From assembly GCF_001519055.1 (NCBI RefSeq), contig NZ_KQ954285.1, positions 510,678-574,677 on the forward strand: a DNA stretch of 64,000 nucleotides. The letters are read 5' to 3'. Positions 17,190-27,673 of this stretch are shown piece after piece. A program made the translations under genes and the position numbers. Each line of letters starts with the position of its first letter. Within the stretch, counting starts at the first letter, position 1. The notes beneath the pieces are model-generated. The model worked only from the letters and a program-made list of their open reading frames with translations. It did not search any database and was not told the DNA's origin. Source of the DNA: Novosphingobium sp. Fuku2-ISO-50. Lineage in GTDB: Bacteria; Pseudomonadota; Alphaproteobacteria; Sphingomonadales; Sphingomonadaceae.

Positions 17190-18314
17190 ATGGTGCGCAA
17201 ACGCCTTGCGAAAGACATCGGCCCTGTGTTCCTCAGCAAATTGACGCCCGCGACGCTCCTGCCCCACGCGCTGGACGAACACGACCCGCTCGCTGCGGCG
17301 CGCGCAGACTTGTTCCGCCAGGCGCAAGCCGCCTGTGCGCTGGGTTCGCCGTTCGTGCGCGATGTTCTGGTTGCCGCCGCGCGCCAATTGCCGCGCGCGC
17401 CGCTGCTGTCGATGCGCCTGGCCATCTGGCAGGGCGATCGCGCTTCGGCGGCGATGGCCCTGCGCGTCAACGGCGCGCTCCATGCGCTGGCGCGTTCGGG
17501 CGAAGTCGCTTCGCTCAGCGCGCTTTACGCAGCGCGCAGCGGCGATACCGACCGCGCCATCGCCGATGCGTTCGAAGCCGCCGACGCCACGCTGGCGCAG
17601 TTTGTCGACGGCCCGACCCAGACCAATGAAGTCGCCCGCAGCGCTGCGCTCCATGCCGGGCTGATGCTTGCCGCAGAGCGATTCGGCCACCCGCTCGAAT
17701 TGCTCGAAATCGGCTCAAGCGCCGGGCTCAATCTCAATCTGGCGCGCTATGCCTATTGCCTCGGCGGAACGTCGGCGGGCGATCCGGCATCAACCGTGCG
17801 GATCGCGCCGCATTGGCATGGCCCCGCGCCGCGCCGCCACCCCTTGCGCATCGCCAGCGCCACCGGGGTCGACCTGACCCCGCTCGATGTCGCCGATCCG
17901 GAATGCTGCGAACGGCTGCTCGCCTTTGTCTGGGCCGATCGCGACGACCGCATGGTGCAATTGCAGGCGGCCATCCGCCTGGCGCGGCTGCACCCCCCTC
18001 GCGTCGAGCGGGGCGACGCCGCCGACTGGCTCGACGCGCAGCTTTCCCGGCCGCAATCGGCAGGGATCACGCGCGCCGTGATCCATTCGATGGTTCGCCA
18101 ATACCTCGACGCCGCGACAAGGGCGCGGATCGCGCGGGCCTTCGCCCAAGCCGGTGCGCGCGCCGACGAGCGCCATCCGCTGGTCCACCTGTTCTATGAA
18201 TGGGATGAAGGTCGGCGCAAGGTCGAGCTGGTCCTGACCACCTGGCCCCACGGCGAAACCCGCCTGCTGGCCCATCCCGACCCTTATGGCGATCGGGTAA
18301 GCTGGATCGGGTGA
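17190..18314 (+). CDS. DUF2332 family protein
   Basis: About 374 residues matching the DUF2332 family, whose function is unknown. Recognisable landmarks are DLFRQAQAACALGSPFVRD near the start, NEVARSAALHAGLMLAAE, the GSSAGLNLNLARYAY motif resembling a methyltransferase-type nucleotide loop, and HSMVRQYLDAATRARIA. The start is uncertain: ATG 17190 leaves room for divergent promoters, while ATG 17121 extends the protein by 23 residues. It is convergent with the chemoreceptor gene, with an imperfect hairpin at 18317-18340 between them. Confidence 0.8.
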   Translation: MVRKRLAKDIGPVFLSKLTPATLLPHALDEHDPLAAARADLFRQAQAACALGSPFVRDVLVAAARQLPRAPLLSMRLAIWQGDRASAAMALRVNGALHALARSGEVASLSALYAARSGDTDRAIADAFEAADATLAQFVDGPTQTNEVARSAALHAGLMLAAERFGHPLELLEIGSSAGLNLNLARYAYCLGGTSAGDPASTVRIAPHWHGPAPRRHPLRIASATGVDLTPLDVADPECCERLLAFVWADRDDRMVQLQAAIRLARLHPPRVERGDAADWLDAQLSRPQSAGITRAVIHSMVRQYLDAATRARIARAFAQAGARADERHPLVHLFYEWDEGRRKVELVLTTWPHGETRLLAHPDPYGDRVSWIG

Positions 18315-18316
18315 GT

Positions 18317-18340
18317 CCCGGCCCGAGCAATCGGCCCGGG
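18317..18340. terminator. Imperfect GC-rich hairpin between convergent genes
   Basis: CCCGGCCCGA, loop GCAA, TCGGCCCGGG: a stem of nine pairs with one C-C mismatch, located between the DUF2332 stop and the chemoreceptor stop. It has no T-run on either side, so if it terminates transcription it does so weakly or with help from Rho. Confidence 0.4.
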
Positions 18341-18350
18341 CACGCCTCTA

Positions 18351-20198
18351 TCAGAACTCGGACCAGTCATCCTCTGCGGCCACAGCCGCGCTCGTCGTGC
18401 GCGCCACCGGCACGGGCCGGGGCGCAGGCGCGCGCAGAGCGGGAAAGACAGCAATCGCGCGAGGACCGCTGCGGCGGCCATGCGCAACGCGCGCCGGTTC
18501 GTCGCTGACGGTAAAGGCGGCCACCGCATCGCCCAACTTGTGCGCTTCCTCGGCCATGAGATTCGTCGCGGCGGTGGTTTCCTCGACCATCGCGGCGTTT
18601 TGCTGCGTTGTCCGGTCCATGTCGACGATCAACCGGCTGACCGCGTCCATCGCCTGCGACTGGCGCGAGGCGGTTTCGGCGATGGTTTCGATCGCGCCGC
18701 TGACATGGCCGACGCGTTCGATGATCCGTTCGAGCGAATGCCCGGTCTCGTCGACCAGTTCGACGCCCTGACGGACGTGCGAGGCAGCCGATCCGATCCG
18801 CACCTTGATGTCCTGCGCCGCAGCCGTCGAGCGCTGGGCAAGCGCACGCACTTCGCTGGCAACGACGGCAAAGCCCTTGCCCGCTTCGCCCGCGCGCGCC
18901 GCCTCGACCCCGGCATTGAGCGCCAGCAGGTTGGTCTGGAATGCGATCCCGTCGATCAGCGTGGTGATCTCGGCAATTTCGCGGCTGGCCTGATCGATGC
19001 CGTTCATCGCCTCGATCGCGCGCCGCACGATGCCGCCGCCCGCTTCGGCTTCGGCGCGGGCATCGCTCATCGCGCTGTTGGCGCGCGTCACTTGCGCGCT
19101 GCCTTCGCGCATCAGGCCGGTGATTTCCTCGATCGAGCGCGACGAATTGGCAAGGCTCAGCGCCTGTTGCTCGCTGCGCTGCGACAGCTCGCTGACCGCG
19201 TCGCGGATCTCGCCCGCATTGCTCCCGATCGAGCTTACCCCTTCGCGCACCACCAGCATCGCCGCGCCAAGCTTGTCCATCGCCGCGTTGAAGTCGACCG
19301 CAAGCGCGGCGAATTCGGTCGGCAGGGCATTGAGCCGGTGGGTAAGATCGGCAGTCGAAAGGCGATGAAGCGAAGCGCCGATGGCCTCGACCGCCGTGCG
19401 CACATTGCGTTCGGCGACCAGCTTGTCGCGCGCCGCATCGCGAAACACCCCGACCGCGCGCGCCATGTCGCCCAGTTCATCCTCGCGATCGGCATCGGGG
19501 ACATGCACATCGTGGTTGCCCGCCGCGAGCTGCGACATCACCCCGGTCAGCGCGACGATCGGGCGGGCGATCCCCTGCCCCAGCTTGCGCGACAGGATCA
19601 GCGCGAGCCCGATCATCGCGATTCCGCCCAGGACGAGCGTGATCAGCGCGGTGGTGATCGCGTTCTGTTGCCGCGCGGTGTTGACCGCAATCAGCTTGTC
19701 TTCGGCATCGCGCAATGCGCGCAAGGTCAGCACGGGCCGCGAGATCAGCACCGCCTTGCCCGCCGCGCGCACATCGGCCTCGGCGCTTTCGCGCCCGGCT
19801 GCCTTGACTTCGGCAATCAGCCGGTCGCCCCAGTCGCGGCGCCAGGCCAGCGTGTCGGCGCGCGCGCTGCGCACCAGCGCCACTTTGTCGGGATCGGACA
19901 ACTGCGCCTCAAGCGTCGTGGCGGTATGATCGAAATCGTCGCGCGCTTCGTAGTAAGATTTGAGATAGCTCTCATCTCCGGTCACCAGATAGCCGCGCAT
20001 CTGGCTGTTCTGACGCAGCAACGCGGATTCGAGCGCCTGCGCCTCGGCATGGATCTGCTGGCTGTGATCGTTGCGATCGTTCACCGAGCGAATCATCAGG
20101 ATATTGGCCAGGAAAACGGCCATCATCACCGCAGCCGAAGCGATCACGAAGACAAACGACAGACCAAGCTTGCGCTGGATGTTGAGCGAATTGAGCAT
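18351..20198 (-). CDS. Methyl-accepting chemotaxis protein with CHASE3-type sensor
   Basis: A transmembrane chemoreceptor of 615 residues. It has TM1 (about 12-36), a periplasmic helical CHASE3-like domain ([29 protein letters not shown]), TM2 (about 180-203), HAMP ([17 protein letters not shown]), a second linker and the MCP signalling hairpin with the conserved tip [29 protein letters not shown]. The C-terminus ends DDWSEF, which fits the W-x-x-F-type pentapeptide that docks CheR/CheB in tethered receptors. No other che gene is nearby, so it is an orphan receptor here. The ligand is unknown; the periplasmic fold suggests indirect or small-molecule sensing. Confidence 0.93.
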   Translation of the reverse strand: MLNSLNIQRKLGLSFVFVIASAAVMMAVFLANILMIRSVNDRNDHSQQIHAEAQALESALLRQNSQMRGYLVTGDESYLKSYYEARDDFDHTATTLEAQLSDPDKVALVRSARADTLAWRRDWGDRLIAEVKAAGRESAEADVRAAGKAVLISRPVLTLRALRDAEDKLIAVNTARQQNAITTALITLVLGGIAMIGLALILSRKLGQGIARPIVALTGVMSQLAAGNHDVHVPDADREDELGDMARAVGVFRDAARDKLVAERNVRTAVEAIGASLHRLSTADLTHRLNALPTEFAALAVDFNAAMDKLGAAMLVVREGVSSIGSNAGEIRDAVSELSQRSEQQALSLANSSRSIEEITGLMREGSAQVTRANSAMSDARAEAEAGGGIVRRAIEAMNGIDQASREIAEITTLIDGIAFQTNLLALNAGVEAARAGEAGKGFAVVASEVRALAQRSTAAAQDIKVRIGSAASHVRQGVELVDETGHSLERIIERVGHVSGAIETIAETASRQSQAMDAVSRLIVDMDRTTQQNAAMVEETTAATNLMAEEAHKLGDAVAAFTVSDEPARVAHGRRSGPRAIAVFPALRAPAPRPVPVARTTSAAVAAEDDWSEF

Positions 20199-20632
20199 TC
20201 AGGAATTCTCCGCCGGCAGACTTTGGACGACTGCGCCGCAGCACCGTCCTTGGCCCTGTTCCGTTTGACACCGGACTCAGCCAGGGTCGGCGCCTATCCC
20301 GTCCGCGATAGGCACCATGGATTAACCATGTGCGGCAGCCCGGATACGCAACGACACGCCCGGATCGTTTACCGGGCAACAGGCCGCGATCGCACCGCGT
20401 GCCCGGCAAAGCCTTGCCGGGAACGTCCATCCATCTGATCGGAATATGTAAAAACGCCCGGAGCGCGGCGCGCTTCGGCGGGTCGGCGCGGATCGCGAAG
20501 CCTCGTTTTCCGCAGCGATCGGCGCCCGCGCCCGCCCCCGATCCGCAATCGCGCGGATGGCATGCCCTGCAAGCCGTTAATCACCGCCAAGCATCACAGC
20601 GCTCACAAGGTATAACAGGCAAGAGGACTTTC
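20199..20632. promoter_or_regulatory. 434-bp divergent intergenic region before TonB receptor and chemoreceptor
   Basis: No gene is supported here. I see three palindromes: GCCTATC/GATAGGC (20292-20298 with 20307-20313), a CATGG/CCATG repeat just after it, and the perfect 8-bp stem CCCGGCAA-AGCC-TTGCCGGG (20402-20421). ACCGGGCAACAG at about 20371 resembles the loop sequence seen beside ssrA. The region must carry the promoter and leader of the TonB-dependent receptor; I could not match it to a known riboswitch. Confidence 0.45.
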
Positions 20633-23125
20633 GTGAGGAAAACAATCACCCTGCTCGCGGTCACGACCGCGCTCTTCCCGCTCAGCGCCTGGGCGGACAG
20701 TCCGGTCGGCGATGCCGCTGCCGATCCTGCCCCGGCCAAGAGTGCGTTCACCACCGGCGTCGCCAAAGGGCGCGACCTGCTCGACACCGCCATTTCCGCC
20801 AGCACGCTCGATGAAGGCGACATCGCCCGCATCGGCACCCGTTCGGTCGCCGAAGTGATCGGCAATATCCCCGGTATCCGCGCCGAAACCTCGGGCACCG
20901 ACGGCCTCACCGCCATTACCATCCGCGGTCTTCCGCTCGCCGCCGACGGCTCGAAATTCATGCAGATCGAGGAAGATGGCCTGCCCGTCCTCGAATTCGG
21001 CGACATCCATTTCGGCACGTCCACCGCCTTCCTGCGCACCGATCTCAGCCTGAGCCAGGTTCAGGCGATCCGGGGCGGTTCGGCATCGACGTTCGCGTCG
21101 AATTCGCCCGGCGGCGTGGTCAATTTCATCTCGCACACCGGCGAAGTCGACGGCGGCGCGCTGGAACTCTCGTCGGGGCTCAACTATTCGCTTGGCCGGG
21201 TCGACTTCGACTATGGCGCAAAGCTTGACGATCACTTGCGCTTCAACATCGGCGGCTTTTACCGACAGGGCGAAGGCCCGCGCGCGACCGGCTATGACGC
21301 CTATCAGGGCGGGCAGATCAAGTTCAACGTCACGCGCAGTTTCGACGCCGGATATGTCCGGCTCTATGTCAAAGTGCTCGACGACCGCGAGCCGAACTAC
21401 GCTCTGGCCCCGGTGGCGGTCAGCGGCACCGACGCCAGCCCGCATTACAGCGTGCTGCCCGGTTTCGACGCGCGCACCGACACGGCCTCATCGCGCTATA
21501 TCGGCTCGACGCTGGGGATGGATCAGAACAACAATCCCGAACTGATCAACCTGCATCAGGGCAACCGCAGCAAAGTGCGCTCGATCGGTCTGGAAAGCCA
21601 GTTCGACATCGCCGGCTGGACCGTTACCGACCGTTTCCGCTATTCCGAAATCAGCGGGGCGTACAATGAAACGCAAGGGCTGGCGATTGCGCCGGCGGCT
21701 GCGATTGCCGCCATGTTCGGCGGCCAGGGCGCGACGCTCAGCTATGCCGACGGACCGCAGACGGGGACCGCGATCACCAATCCCGCCGCGCTTAACGGCA
21801 ATGGCCTTGCCGCCTACAACTTGCGCATCAATGTCGCGCTCAACAGCCTGAACAACGTCACCAACGACTTGCGCGCGAGCCGCGTCTGGGCCGTTGGCGG
21901 CGGCAAGCTGACCACCACTGCGGGTGTCTATGCCTCGTCGCAAGACGTCAACATGATGTGGAATTTCAACACCGAGATCAGCGATTATGCGGGCGGCGGC
22001 AACAGCACGCTGCTCGACCTCACCACTGCCAATGGCGCGCTGCTCACCCAGCAGGGCACCTTGTCCTATGGATTGTCATCGCCGACGGGCAACGACTACC
22101 ATCACTATTACGATGTCAATTTCCGCGTCTTTGCGCCTTATGGCTCGATCAACTACCAGCTCGGCAGGCTCGCGGTGGGCGGCAGCCTGCGCTATGACGC
22201 CGGTCGTGTAAGCGGCAACGTCTATGGCGACGACCTTGGCGGCGGACGCATCGGCACTGCCACTGTCAATCTCAATGGTTCCGGCCCGATCACGCTGCCC
22301 GAAACGCAGGTCGCCGTTCTCCCGCTGTCGCAGCCGGGTCTGGTCGATTACAATTATGACTATGTGTCCTATTCAGTCGGCGCCAATTACCGTCTGGCCG
22401 ATGACCTGTCGGCCTTTGCCCGGTACAGTCGCGGCGGTCGGGCCGGCGCCGAGCGCGCGCTCTATCCGCCTTCGATCAACCCCGCCACCGGCCAGTTGAC
22501 CAACCCGGCAAGCGCCTATGATCCGGTCAAGCAGGCCGAAATCGGCGCCAAGTATCGTCAGGGCGGAATGACGCTTTATGTGACGGCATTCTGGGCCTCG
22601 ACCATCGACAGCAATTACCAGATCTCCGCCGACGCCAGTGGTCAGGCGGTCGTGATCCCGATCGACCGCAAATACAGCGCCAAAGGCGTCGAAGTCGAAG
22701 GCGAGGCACGCCACGGGCCATTCAGCCTGCGGCTTGGCGCGACGTACACCAAGGCAAAGATCGACAGCGATGCCAACGATCCCGCGCTCAACGGCAACAC
22801 CCCCCGTCACGAGCCGAATTTCTACTTCACTGCCATGCCGCAATTCGAAAACAGGCTGATGTCGATCGGCGCAAACCTGATGGGCGTCACCAGCAGCTAT
22901 GCCGAGGACAACCAGGGGCTGAAGCAGCCGGGCTATGTACTGGTCAATCCGTTCGTCGAACTGCGTCCGGCAAAGCGGGTCTCGGTCCGGCTCAATGTCT
23001 ACAACCTGTTCAACACGCTCGCGATCGTTCAGGCCAGCGCGTCGAACCTGCCCGAAACGGGCGTGGTCAATGCCCAGGTGCTTAACGGTCGCACGGTCAC
23101 CGGCGCAGTCCGCCTGAGCTTCTGA
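20633..23125 (+). CDS. TonB-dependent outer-membrane receptor
   Basis: 830 residues. A signal peptide ends at SAWADS. The plug domain follows (GTRSVAEVIGNIPGIRAETSGTDG, TAITIRGLP, VQAIRGGSASTFASNSPGGVVNFIS), then a beta-barrel closing with RTVTGAVRLSF (terminal Phe). The GTG start at 20633 is fixed by AAGAGGA and the intact signal peptide; longer frames add nonsense sequence. The receptor should use TonB/ExbBD energy to import a large or scarce substrate. No transporter or sugar-utilisation genes adjoin it, so the substrate is open. It ends at a strong bidirectional terminator. Confidence 0.93.
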   Translation: MRKTITLLAVTTALFPLSAWADSPVGDAAADPAPAKSAFTTGVAKGRDLLDTAISASTLDEGDIARIGTRSVAEVIGNIPGIRAETSGTDGLTAITIRGLPLAADGSKFMQIEEDGLPVLEFGDIHFGTSTAFLRTDLSLSQVQAIRGGSASTFASNSPGGVVNFISHTGEVDGGALELSSGLNYSLGRVDFDYGAKLDDHLRFNIGGFYRQGEGPRATGYDAYQGGQIKFNVTRSFDAGYVRLYVKVLDDREPNYALAPVAVSGTDASPHYSVLPGFDARTDTASSRYIGSTLGMDQNNNPELINLHQGNRSKVRSIGLESQFDIAGWTVTDRFRYSEISGAYNETQGLAIAPAAAIAAMFGGQGATLSYADGPQTGTAITNPAALNGNGLAAYNLRINVALNSLNNVTNDLRASRVWAVGGGKLTTTAGVYASSQDVNMMWNFNTEISDYAGGGNSTLLDLTTANGALLTQQGTLSYGLSSPTGNDYHHYYDVNFRVFAPYGSINYQLGRLAVGGSLRYDAGRVSGNVYGDDLGGGRIGTATVNLNGSGPITLPETQVAVLPLSQPGLVDYNYDYVSYSVGANYRLADDLSAFARYSRGGRAGAERALYPPSINPATGQLTNPASAYDPVKQAEIGAKYRQGGMTLYVTAFWASTIDSNYQISADASGQAVVIPIDRKYSAKGVEVEGEARHGPFSLRLGATYTKAKIDSDANDPALNGNTPRHEPNFYFTAMPQFENRLMSIGANLMGVTSSYAEDNQGLKQPGYVLVNPFVELRPAKRVSVRLNVYNLFNTLAIVQASASNLPETGVVNAQVLNGRTVTGAVRLSF

Positions 23126-23141
23126 TCGAGAAGACCGACAC

Positions 23142-23180
23142 AAAAAAGGGGCGCGGCAGTCACCTGCCGCGCCCCTTTCG
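23142..23180. terminator. Bidirectional intrinsic terminator
   Basis: AAAGGGGCGCGGCAG (23145-23159), loop TCAC, CTGCCGCGCCCCTTT (23164-23178): a perfect 15-bp stem with A-run on one side and T-run on the other. It lies between the convergent TonB receptor and DAHP synthase genes and can terminate both. Confidence 0.92.
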
Positions 23181-23195
23181 TGTTTTCCGAAAAAT

Positions 23196-24569
23196 TCAGG
23201 CCGCTTCGGCTTTTTCCATGGCGCGCTGCGTATTGATCGATTCGGCCAGCAGAAAAGCCAGCTCCAGCGACTGCGCGGCATTGAGCCGGGGATCGCAATG
23301 GGTGTGATAGCGATCGGCCAGGCCTTCTTCGCTGATCGCGATGGCACCGCCGGTGCATTCGGTCACGTTCTGGCCGGTCATTTCGATATGAATGCCGCCC
23401 GCATGCGTGCCTTCGGCGCGGTGCACCGCAAAGAAGCCTTCGACTTCCCTGAGGATACGGTCGAACGGCCGCGTCTTGTAGCCGTTGTCGGCCTTGACCA
23501 CATTGCCGTGCATCGGATCGCACGACCACACCACCGGATGGCCTTCGCGCGCAACCGCGCGGACCAGCGGGGGCAGCCCTCCTTCGACCTTGTCCTGGCC
23601 AAACCGGCTGATCAGCGTGATCCGCCCTGCTTCGCGCGCCGGATTGAGCGTGTCGAGCAGCTTCAACAAGACGTCCGGCGCAAGGCTCGGCCCGCACTTG
23701 AGCCCGATCGGATTGTCCACCCCGCGCAGGAATTCGACATGCGCCGAACCTTCAAAGCGCGTGCGATCGCCGATCCACAGCATGTGCGCACTGGTGTCGT
23801 ACCATTTGCCGGTCAGCGAATCCTGCCGCGTCATCGCCTCTTCATAAGGCAGCAGCAGCGCTTCGTGACTGGTGAAGAAGCTGGTGCCCTGCAATTGCGG
23901 GACCGTCTTGGGATTGATCCCGCACGCTTCCATGAAGTCGAGCGCTTCGCCGATCTTGTCGGCCATTTCGCTGAACTTCGCCGCCCACGGGCTCTTGCCA
24001 ATATGGTCGAGCGTCCACTGGTGGACCTGGCGCAAATTGGCATAGCCGCCGCCGGCAAAGGCGCGCAGCAGATTGAGCGTCGCCGCCGCCTGCGAATAGG
24101 CGCGCAACATGCGATCCGGATCGGGAATGCGCGATTCGGGGGTGAAATCGATGCCGTTGATATTGTCGCCGAGATAGCTCGGCAATTCGACATCGCCCTG
24201 GCGCTCCATCGGCGACGACCGCGGCTTGGCAAATTGCCCGGCCATGCGCCCGACCTTGATCACCGGCTGCTTGCTGGCAAAAGTCAGGATCACCGCCATC
24301 TGCAACAGCACGCGAAAGGTGTCGCGGATGTTGTTCGGATGGAATTCGGCAAAGCTTTCCGCGCAGTCCCCGCCCTGGAGCAGAAAACCGCGACCCGCCG
24401 CCACTTCGGCAAGATCGGACTTGAGCGCACGCGCCTCGCCGGCAAACACCAGCGGCGGAAAGCTCGTCAGGGTCGCTTCGACCGCCTGAAGCTTGTCCAC
24501 ATCGGGATAGACCGGCATGTGCCGCGCCTCTTGCCCGCGCCAGCTATGCGCATTCCAGTTGCTTGCCAC
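23196..24569 (-). CDS. aroG: 3-deoxy-7-phosphoheptulonate synthase, class II
   Basis: Condenses phosphoenolpyruvate with erythrose 4-phosphate, the first step of the shikimate pathway. 457 residues in the plant/actinobacterial class II family: [68 protein letters not shown] and [15 protein letters not shown] are all conserved. The GTG at 24569 (VASNWN) is preceded by GAGGAAAC; a frame starting seven codons earlier exists but lacks a site. No allosteric ACT or chorismate mutase domain is fused. It has its own promoter region of about 120 bp and shares a terminator with the TonB receptor. Confidence 0.95.
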   Translation of the reverse strand: MASNWNAHSWRGQEARHMPVYPDVDKLQAVEATLTSFPPLVFAGEARALKSDLAEVAAGRGFLLQGGDCAESFAEFHPNNIRDTFRVLLQMAVILTFASKQPVIKVGRMAGQFAKPRSSPMERQGDVELPSYLGDNINGIDFTPESRIPDPDRMLRAYSQAAATLNLLRAFAGGGYANLRQVHQWTLDHIGKSPWAAKFSEMADKIGEALDFMEACGINPKTVPQLQGTSFFTSHEALLLPYEEAMTRQDSLTGKWYDTSAHMLWIGDRTRFEGSAHVEFLRGVDNPIGLKCGPSLAPDVLLKLLDTLNPAREAGRITLISRFGQDKVEGGLPPLVRAVAREGHPVVWSCDPMHGNVVKADNGYKTRPFDRILREVEGFFAVHRAEGTHAGGIHIEMTGQNVTECTGGAIAISEEGLADRYHTHCDPRLNAAQSLELAFLLAESINTQRAMEKAEAA

Positions 24570-24690
24570 GTTTCCTCGTCCTTGGATCACGGCCGACAGT
24601 CGGCCGAGCGCGCGAGATAAGCGTGCAACGGCGCAAAAGCAAAGGGAGCGTTCCGATTACAATGATCGATGGGGCGCAATCGCAGCCAAA

Positions 24691-27570
24691 TCAGCGTTTT
24701 TCAGGCACGACTTCCAGCTTCCACGCCACACCGGGCTTCAAATAGCGCTTGGCCAGCTCCTGCATCTCCTGGGGCGTGGTCTGTGACGAATCGGGCAGGA
24801 TCGAGCGCAAGTCGGCAATCTTGCGCGGTTCGAGCGCGCCGCCCTGCAACTGATCGAGGTAGAACCCGTTGCCGGTCGACAGGCGGGTGATCCATTGCTT
24901 CATCGGCTCGGTCACGCGCGCGATCTCGTCCGCGCTGGGCGGCGCCGCGGCCAGATCGGCGGCGATCGTATCGGCAGCGGCAAAGAACGCGGCAAGATCA
25001 CCCGGACGCAATTGCGTGGTCGCGGCGAAATACCCGCCCGAAGACAGATCGAGCGGCCATGACGAGCTGACTTGCGGGGCATAGCTTGCCCCGATCTTTT
25101 CGCGCATCACGTCGAACAGCCGGTTCTGGAAGATTTCGGCCAGCAGACCGAGCTGGCGCGATTCGCGCAAGGCCATGCGCCCGCCCCCGGTCGGCCAGGC
25201 GACAACCGCCGCCGCGCTGTCGGGGTCGCCCCGATGCGTCAGCACCAGCGGCGTCTCGTTGTGCGCGGGCAGATGCGGCGCCAGCGGCGCGAGCGCAAGC
25301 GGCGTGCGCATCGGCAGCGCGCCGAATGTGCGTTCAAGCGCGGCAATCCCGGCCTCGCGCGGAAAATCGCCGAACACGTCGACTTCGATCGGCCCCTGCT
25401 GCAACAGCGGTTCCCAAACACGGCGGAAACCATCGGGCGTCGCCTTGGCCAGCTCGGCCGGATTGGGCTGGGCAAAGCGCGGATCGCCGTCGCGGATCAG
25501 CCAGGGCAGATCGCGCTGCAGCACCTTGATCGGCGAACCGTTGGTGCTTTCGTAATTGAGCCGTGCCGCCGCCAGCGCGCGCGATACGGGATGATCGTCC
25601 CAGCGCGGCATGGCGAGCTTTGCCGCGAACAGATAGAGCTGATCGGCCAAGTCGTCGGGCCGGGTATCGGCATAGAACCCGAACGCCTTGTCGGTGATGT
25701 CGAAATCGAGGCTGAGCTTGCGCCCGGTGGCCAGCCGGTCGAGATCTTCGCGCCCGTATCGGGCAAAGCCGCTATCCATCAGCGCGGCATCGCCGAGCGC
25801 GGCATAGACCGCATCTTTCGGATTGATGGCCGCAAACCCGCCGCCGAAACGCACGCGCACGATAATCCGCCCCGGCTCGGCATCATTGGGCCAAAGCAGA
25901 ACCTTGACCCCGTTGGCCAATGTCATGCGCTCGATCCCGAGCAGGCCGGTCGGCACATCGTCGATGACTTTGCCGGGGGCGCCGATTTGCGGCAGGTCGG
26001 CAAATGTCAGCTTTGACGCCGCGACCCGGCTCCCGGCGGCGGCGTCGACCGGCGCCAGCATCGCCGCGCGCACATCTTGCGCCGTTCCGTCGCTCGCCTT
26101 GGGCGTGATCAGGACCGCGCGTTCGACTGTCCCTGCAAATATCGCACGGGTATGCGTCAGCACCGTTGCGGGCGTGAACAGGGGGATCGTCTTCTTGAAG
26201 ATCGAATAGACCGTATCGGGATTGGCGACCGTTTCGCGAATATCGACCGCTTCGGCAATCTCGTCGGCCAGTTTCGAGCCGGCCTCGGTTTCCTGCGTCT
26301 CGACAGGAACTTTGTAGGCGACATCGAATTCGGCGACTTCGCGGGCGATTTCCTCTTTGCTCGGCGGCGTTGCCAAAGCATCGGCAATCACCGCGCGCGC
26401 ATCGCGCACGGCCGTTTTCCAGTCGTCGCCAAGCGGGGTGACGGTAAGCAGCGTCGCGTCGGCCGAGCGGCTGATGCGGCTCTGGTCGACCGAGGCAACA
26501 AGAAAGCTGGCATTGCCGCGCGCGCGCGCTTCAAGCCGACGGTTGATCAGCGCCAGCGCCAGCCGGTCGATGATATTGCCCTCGTTATAGGCAATTGTGT
26601 CGTTGACTTTGTGCCAGGGGCGCAGGATCGCGGCGTTGAACACGCGCGGCAAATCGGGCTCGACAATCACGGCGGTTCCATCGACCGGGTTTGCCCCGGG
26701 ACTTGCCCGGCGATTGTCGGCGGGCGCCTTGGGTTCGCCGAAATCGGGCTGCGGCGGCTTCTTGCCGATGGCCTGCCAATCGCCAAACCACTTGCGGATT
26801 TCCTCGACCAGGCTCGCCGGGTCGACATCGCCGGCAACCACGATCACGGTGTTGTCGGGGCGATACCATTTGTCGTGAAACGCCTTGATGCTCTCGGCGG
26901 TCGCGGCCTCGAGCGTTGCGACTTTGCCGATCGGCGAGCGATCGGCCAGCGGCTGGCCATTGAAGAACGCCGCGCGTGTCGCTTCGATGACGCGCATCTC
27001 GGCCCCCTGGCGCTCGCGCATTTCGGCAAGCACGATCGGCACTTCGGTCCGAACTCCTTGCGGGGTAAAGATCGGCGCCGCGATCATCCCCGACAACAGC
27101 TTGAACGTTTCATCGAGCGTGGGCGGCGATATATTGGGCACATCGAGCTTGTAGACTGTCTCGGTCGGGCTGGTTTCGGCATTGGTGTCGCTGCCAAACG
27201 TCGCGCCGAGCTTTTGCCAGGTCGGGATCGCCTCGCCCGATTTGAGGTATTTGGAATCGCGGAACGTCAGATGCTCGATGAGATGCGCATATCCGCGCTG
27301 AGCATCGGTTTCATACAGCGAGCCGACATCGGCGACCACGCGGATCGACACCTGCCCCGGCGGCACGCCGTTGTGACGCACCGCATAGCGCAGGCCGTTC
27401 GGCAAAATGCCGAAAGTCCACTGCGAGTCGTGCGGCACGTCGGACCCGACGTAGAGCCAGGGGACGTCCGTCGCCGGCGCGGCACCGGCAACCCCGGTGG
27501 GAAGCACGACGCCGGCAAGGAGGGAAACAACAAGACCGAAACGCGCAATGCGCCGACGCTGGGAAGCCAT
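24691..27570 (-). CDS. Exported M16 family zinc metallopeptidase, two-module
   Basis: 959 residues, predicted periplasmic: signal peptide 1-30, then an active M16 module with the inverted zinc motif HLIEH (96-100) and the downstream Glu in the ETVYKLDVP/LAEMRE region. An inactive M16-C module follows, then a second pair of modules in the C-terminal half (IERMTLANGVKVLLWPND, REKIGASYAPQVSSSW). This is the pitrilysin/insulinase-type layout as a single fused chain. Such proteins degrade small peptides in the periplasm. It lies 102 bp downstream of the FKBP gene, beyond that gene's terminator. Confidence 0.93.
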   Translation of the reverse strand: MASQRRRIARFGLVVSLLAGVVLPTGVAGAAPATDVPWLYVGSDVPHDSQWTFGILPNGLRYAVRHNGVPPGQVSIRVVADVGSLYETDAQRGYAHLIEHLTFRDSKYLKSGEAIPTWQKLGATFGSDTNAETSPTETVYKLDVPNISPPTLDETFKLLSGMIAAPIFTPQGVRTEVPIVLAEMRERQGAEMRVIEATRAAFFNGQPLADRSPIGKVATLEAATAESIKAFHDKWYRPDNTVIVVAGDVDPASLVEEIRKWFGDWQAIGKKPPQPDFGEPKAPADNRRASPGANPVDGTAVIVEPDLPRVFNAAILRPWHKVNDTIAYNEGNIIDRLALALINRRLEARARGNASFLVASVDQSRISRSADATLLTVTPLGDDWKTAVRDARAVIADALATPPSKEEIAREVAEFDVAYKVPVETQETEAGSKLADEIAEAVDIRETVANPDTVYSIFKKTIPLFTPATVLTHTRAIFAGTVERAVLITPKASDGTAQDVRAAMLAPVDAAAGSRVAASKLTFADLPQIGAPGKVIDDVPTGLLGIERMTLANGVKVLLWPNDAEPGRIIVRVRFGGGFAAINPKDAVYAALGDAALMDSGFARYGREDLDRLATGRKLSLDFDITDKAFGFYADTRPDDLADQLYLFAAKLAMPRWDDHPVSRALAAARLNYESTNGSPIKVLQRDLPWLIRDGDPRFAQPNPAELAKATPDGFRRVWEPLLQQGPIEVDVFGDFPREAGIAALERTFGALPMRTPLALAPLAPHLPAHNETPLVLTHRGDPDSAAAVVAWPTGGGRMALRESRQLGLLAEIFQNRLFDVMREKIGASYAPQVSSSWPLDLSSGGYFAATTQLRPGDLAAFFAAADTIAADLAAAPPSADEIARVTEPMKQWITRLSTGNGFYLDQLQGGALEPRKIADLRSILPDSSQTTPQEMQELAKRYLKPGVAWKLEVVPEKR

Positions 27571-27589
27571 ATTCCGGGACTATAGGGCG

Positions 27590-27653
27590 CACAAAAATGA
27601 AGGGCCAGTGAATAGGCGGGCAAAGACCTGCCCCACCCACATTTCACTGGCCC
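27590..27653 (-). terminator. Terminator of the FKBP isomerase gene
   Basis: GGGCCAGTGAA (27602-27612) and TTCACTGGCCC (27643-27653) are perfect 11-bp inverted arms; a smaller GGGCA/TGCCC pair sits inside the loop. On the minus strand the hairpin is followed by TTCATTTTTG, so it should terminate transcription of the FKBP gene before the M16 gene. Confidence 0.75.
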
Positions 27654-27673
27654 CACATTTCAGCAGCCCGGAA

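Noticed and set aside
20330..20620. A possible riboswitch (cyclic-di-GMP or cobalamin class) before the TonB receptor
   Set aside because: GGCAAAGCC is suggestive, but the other conserved segments of these classes are missing, so I list only palindromes.
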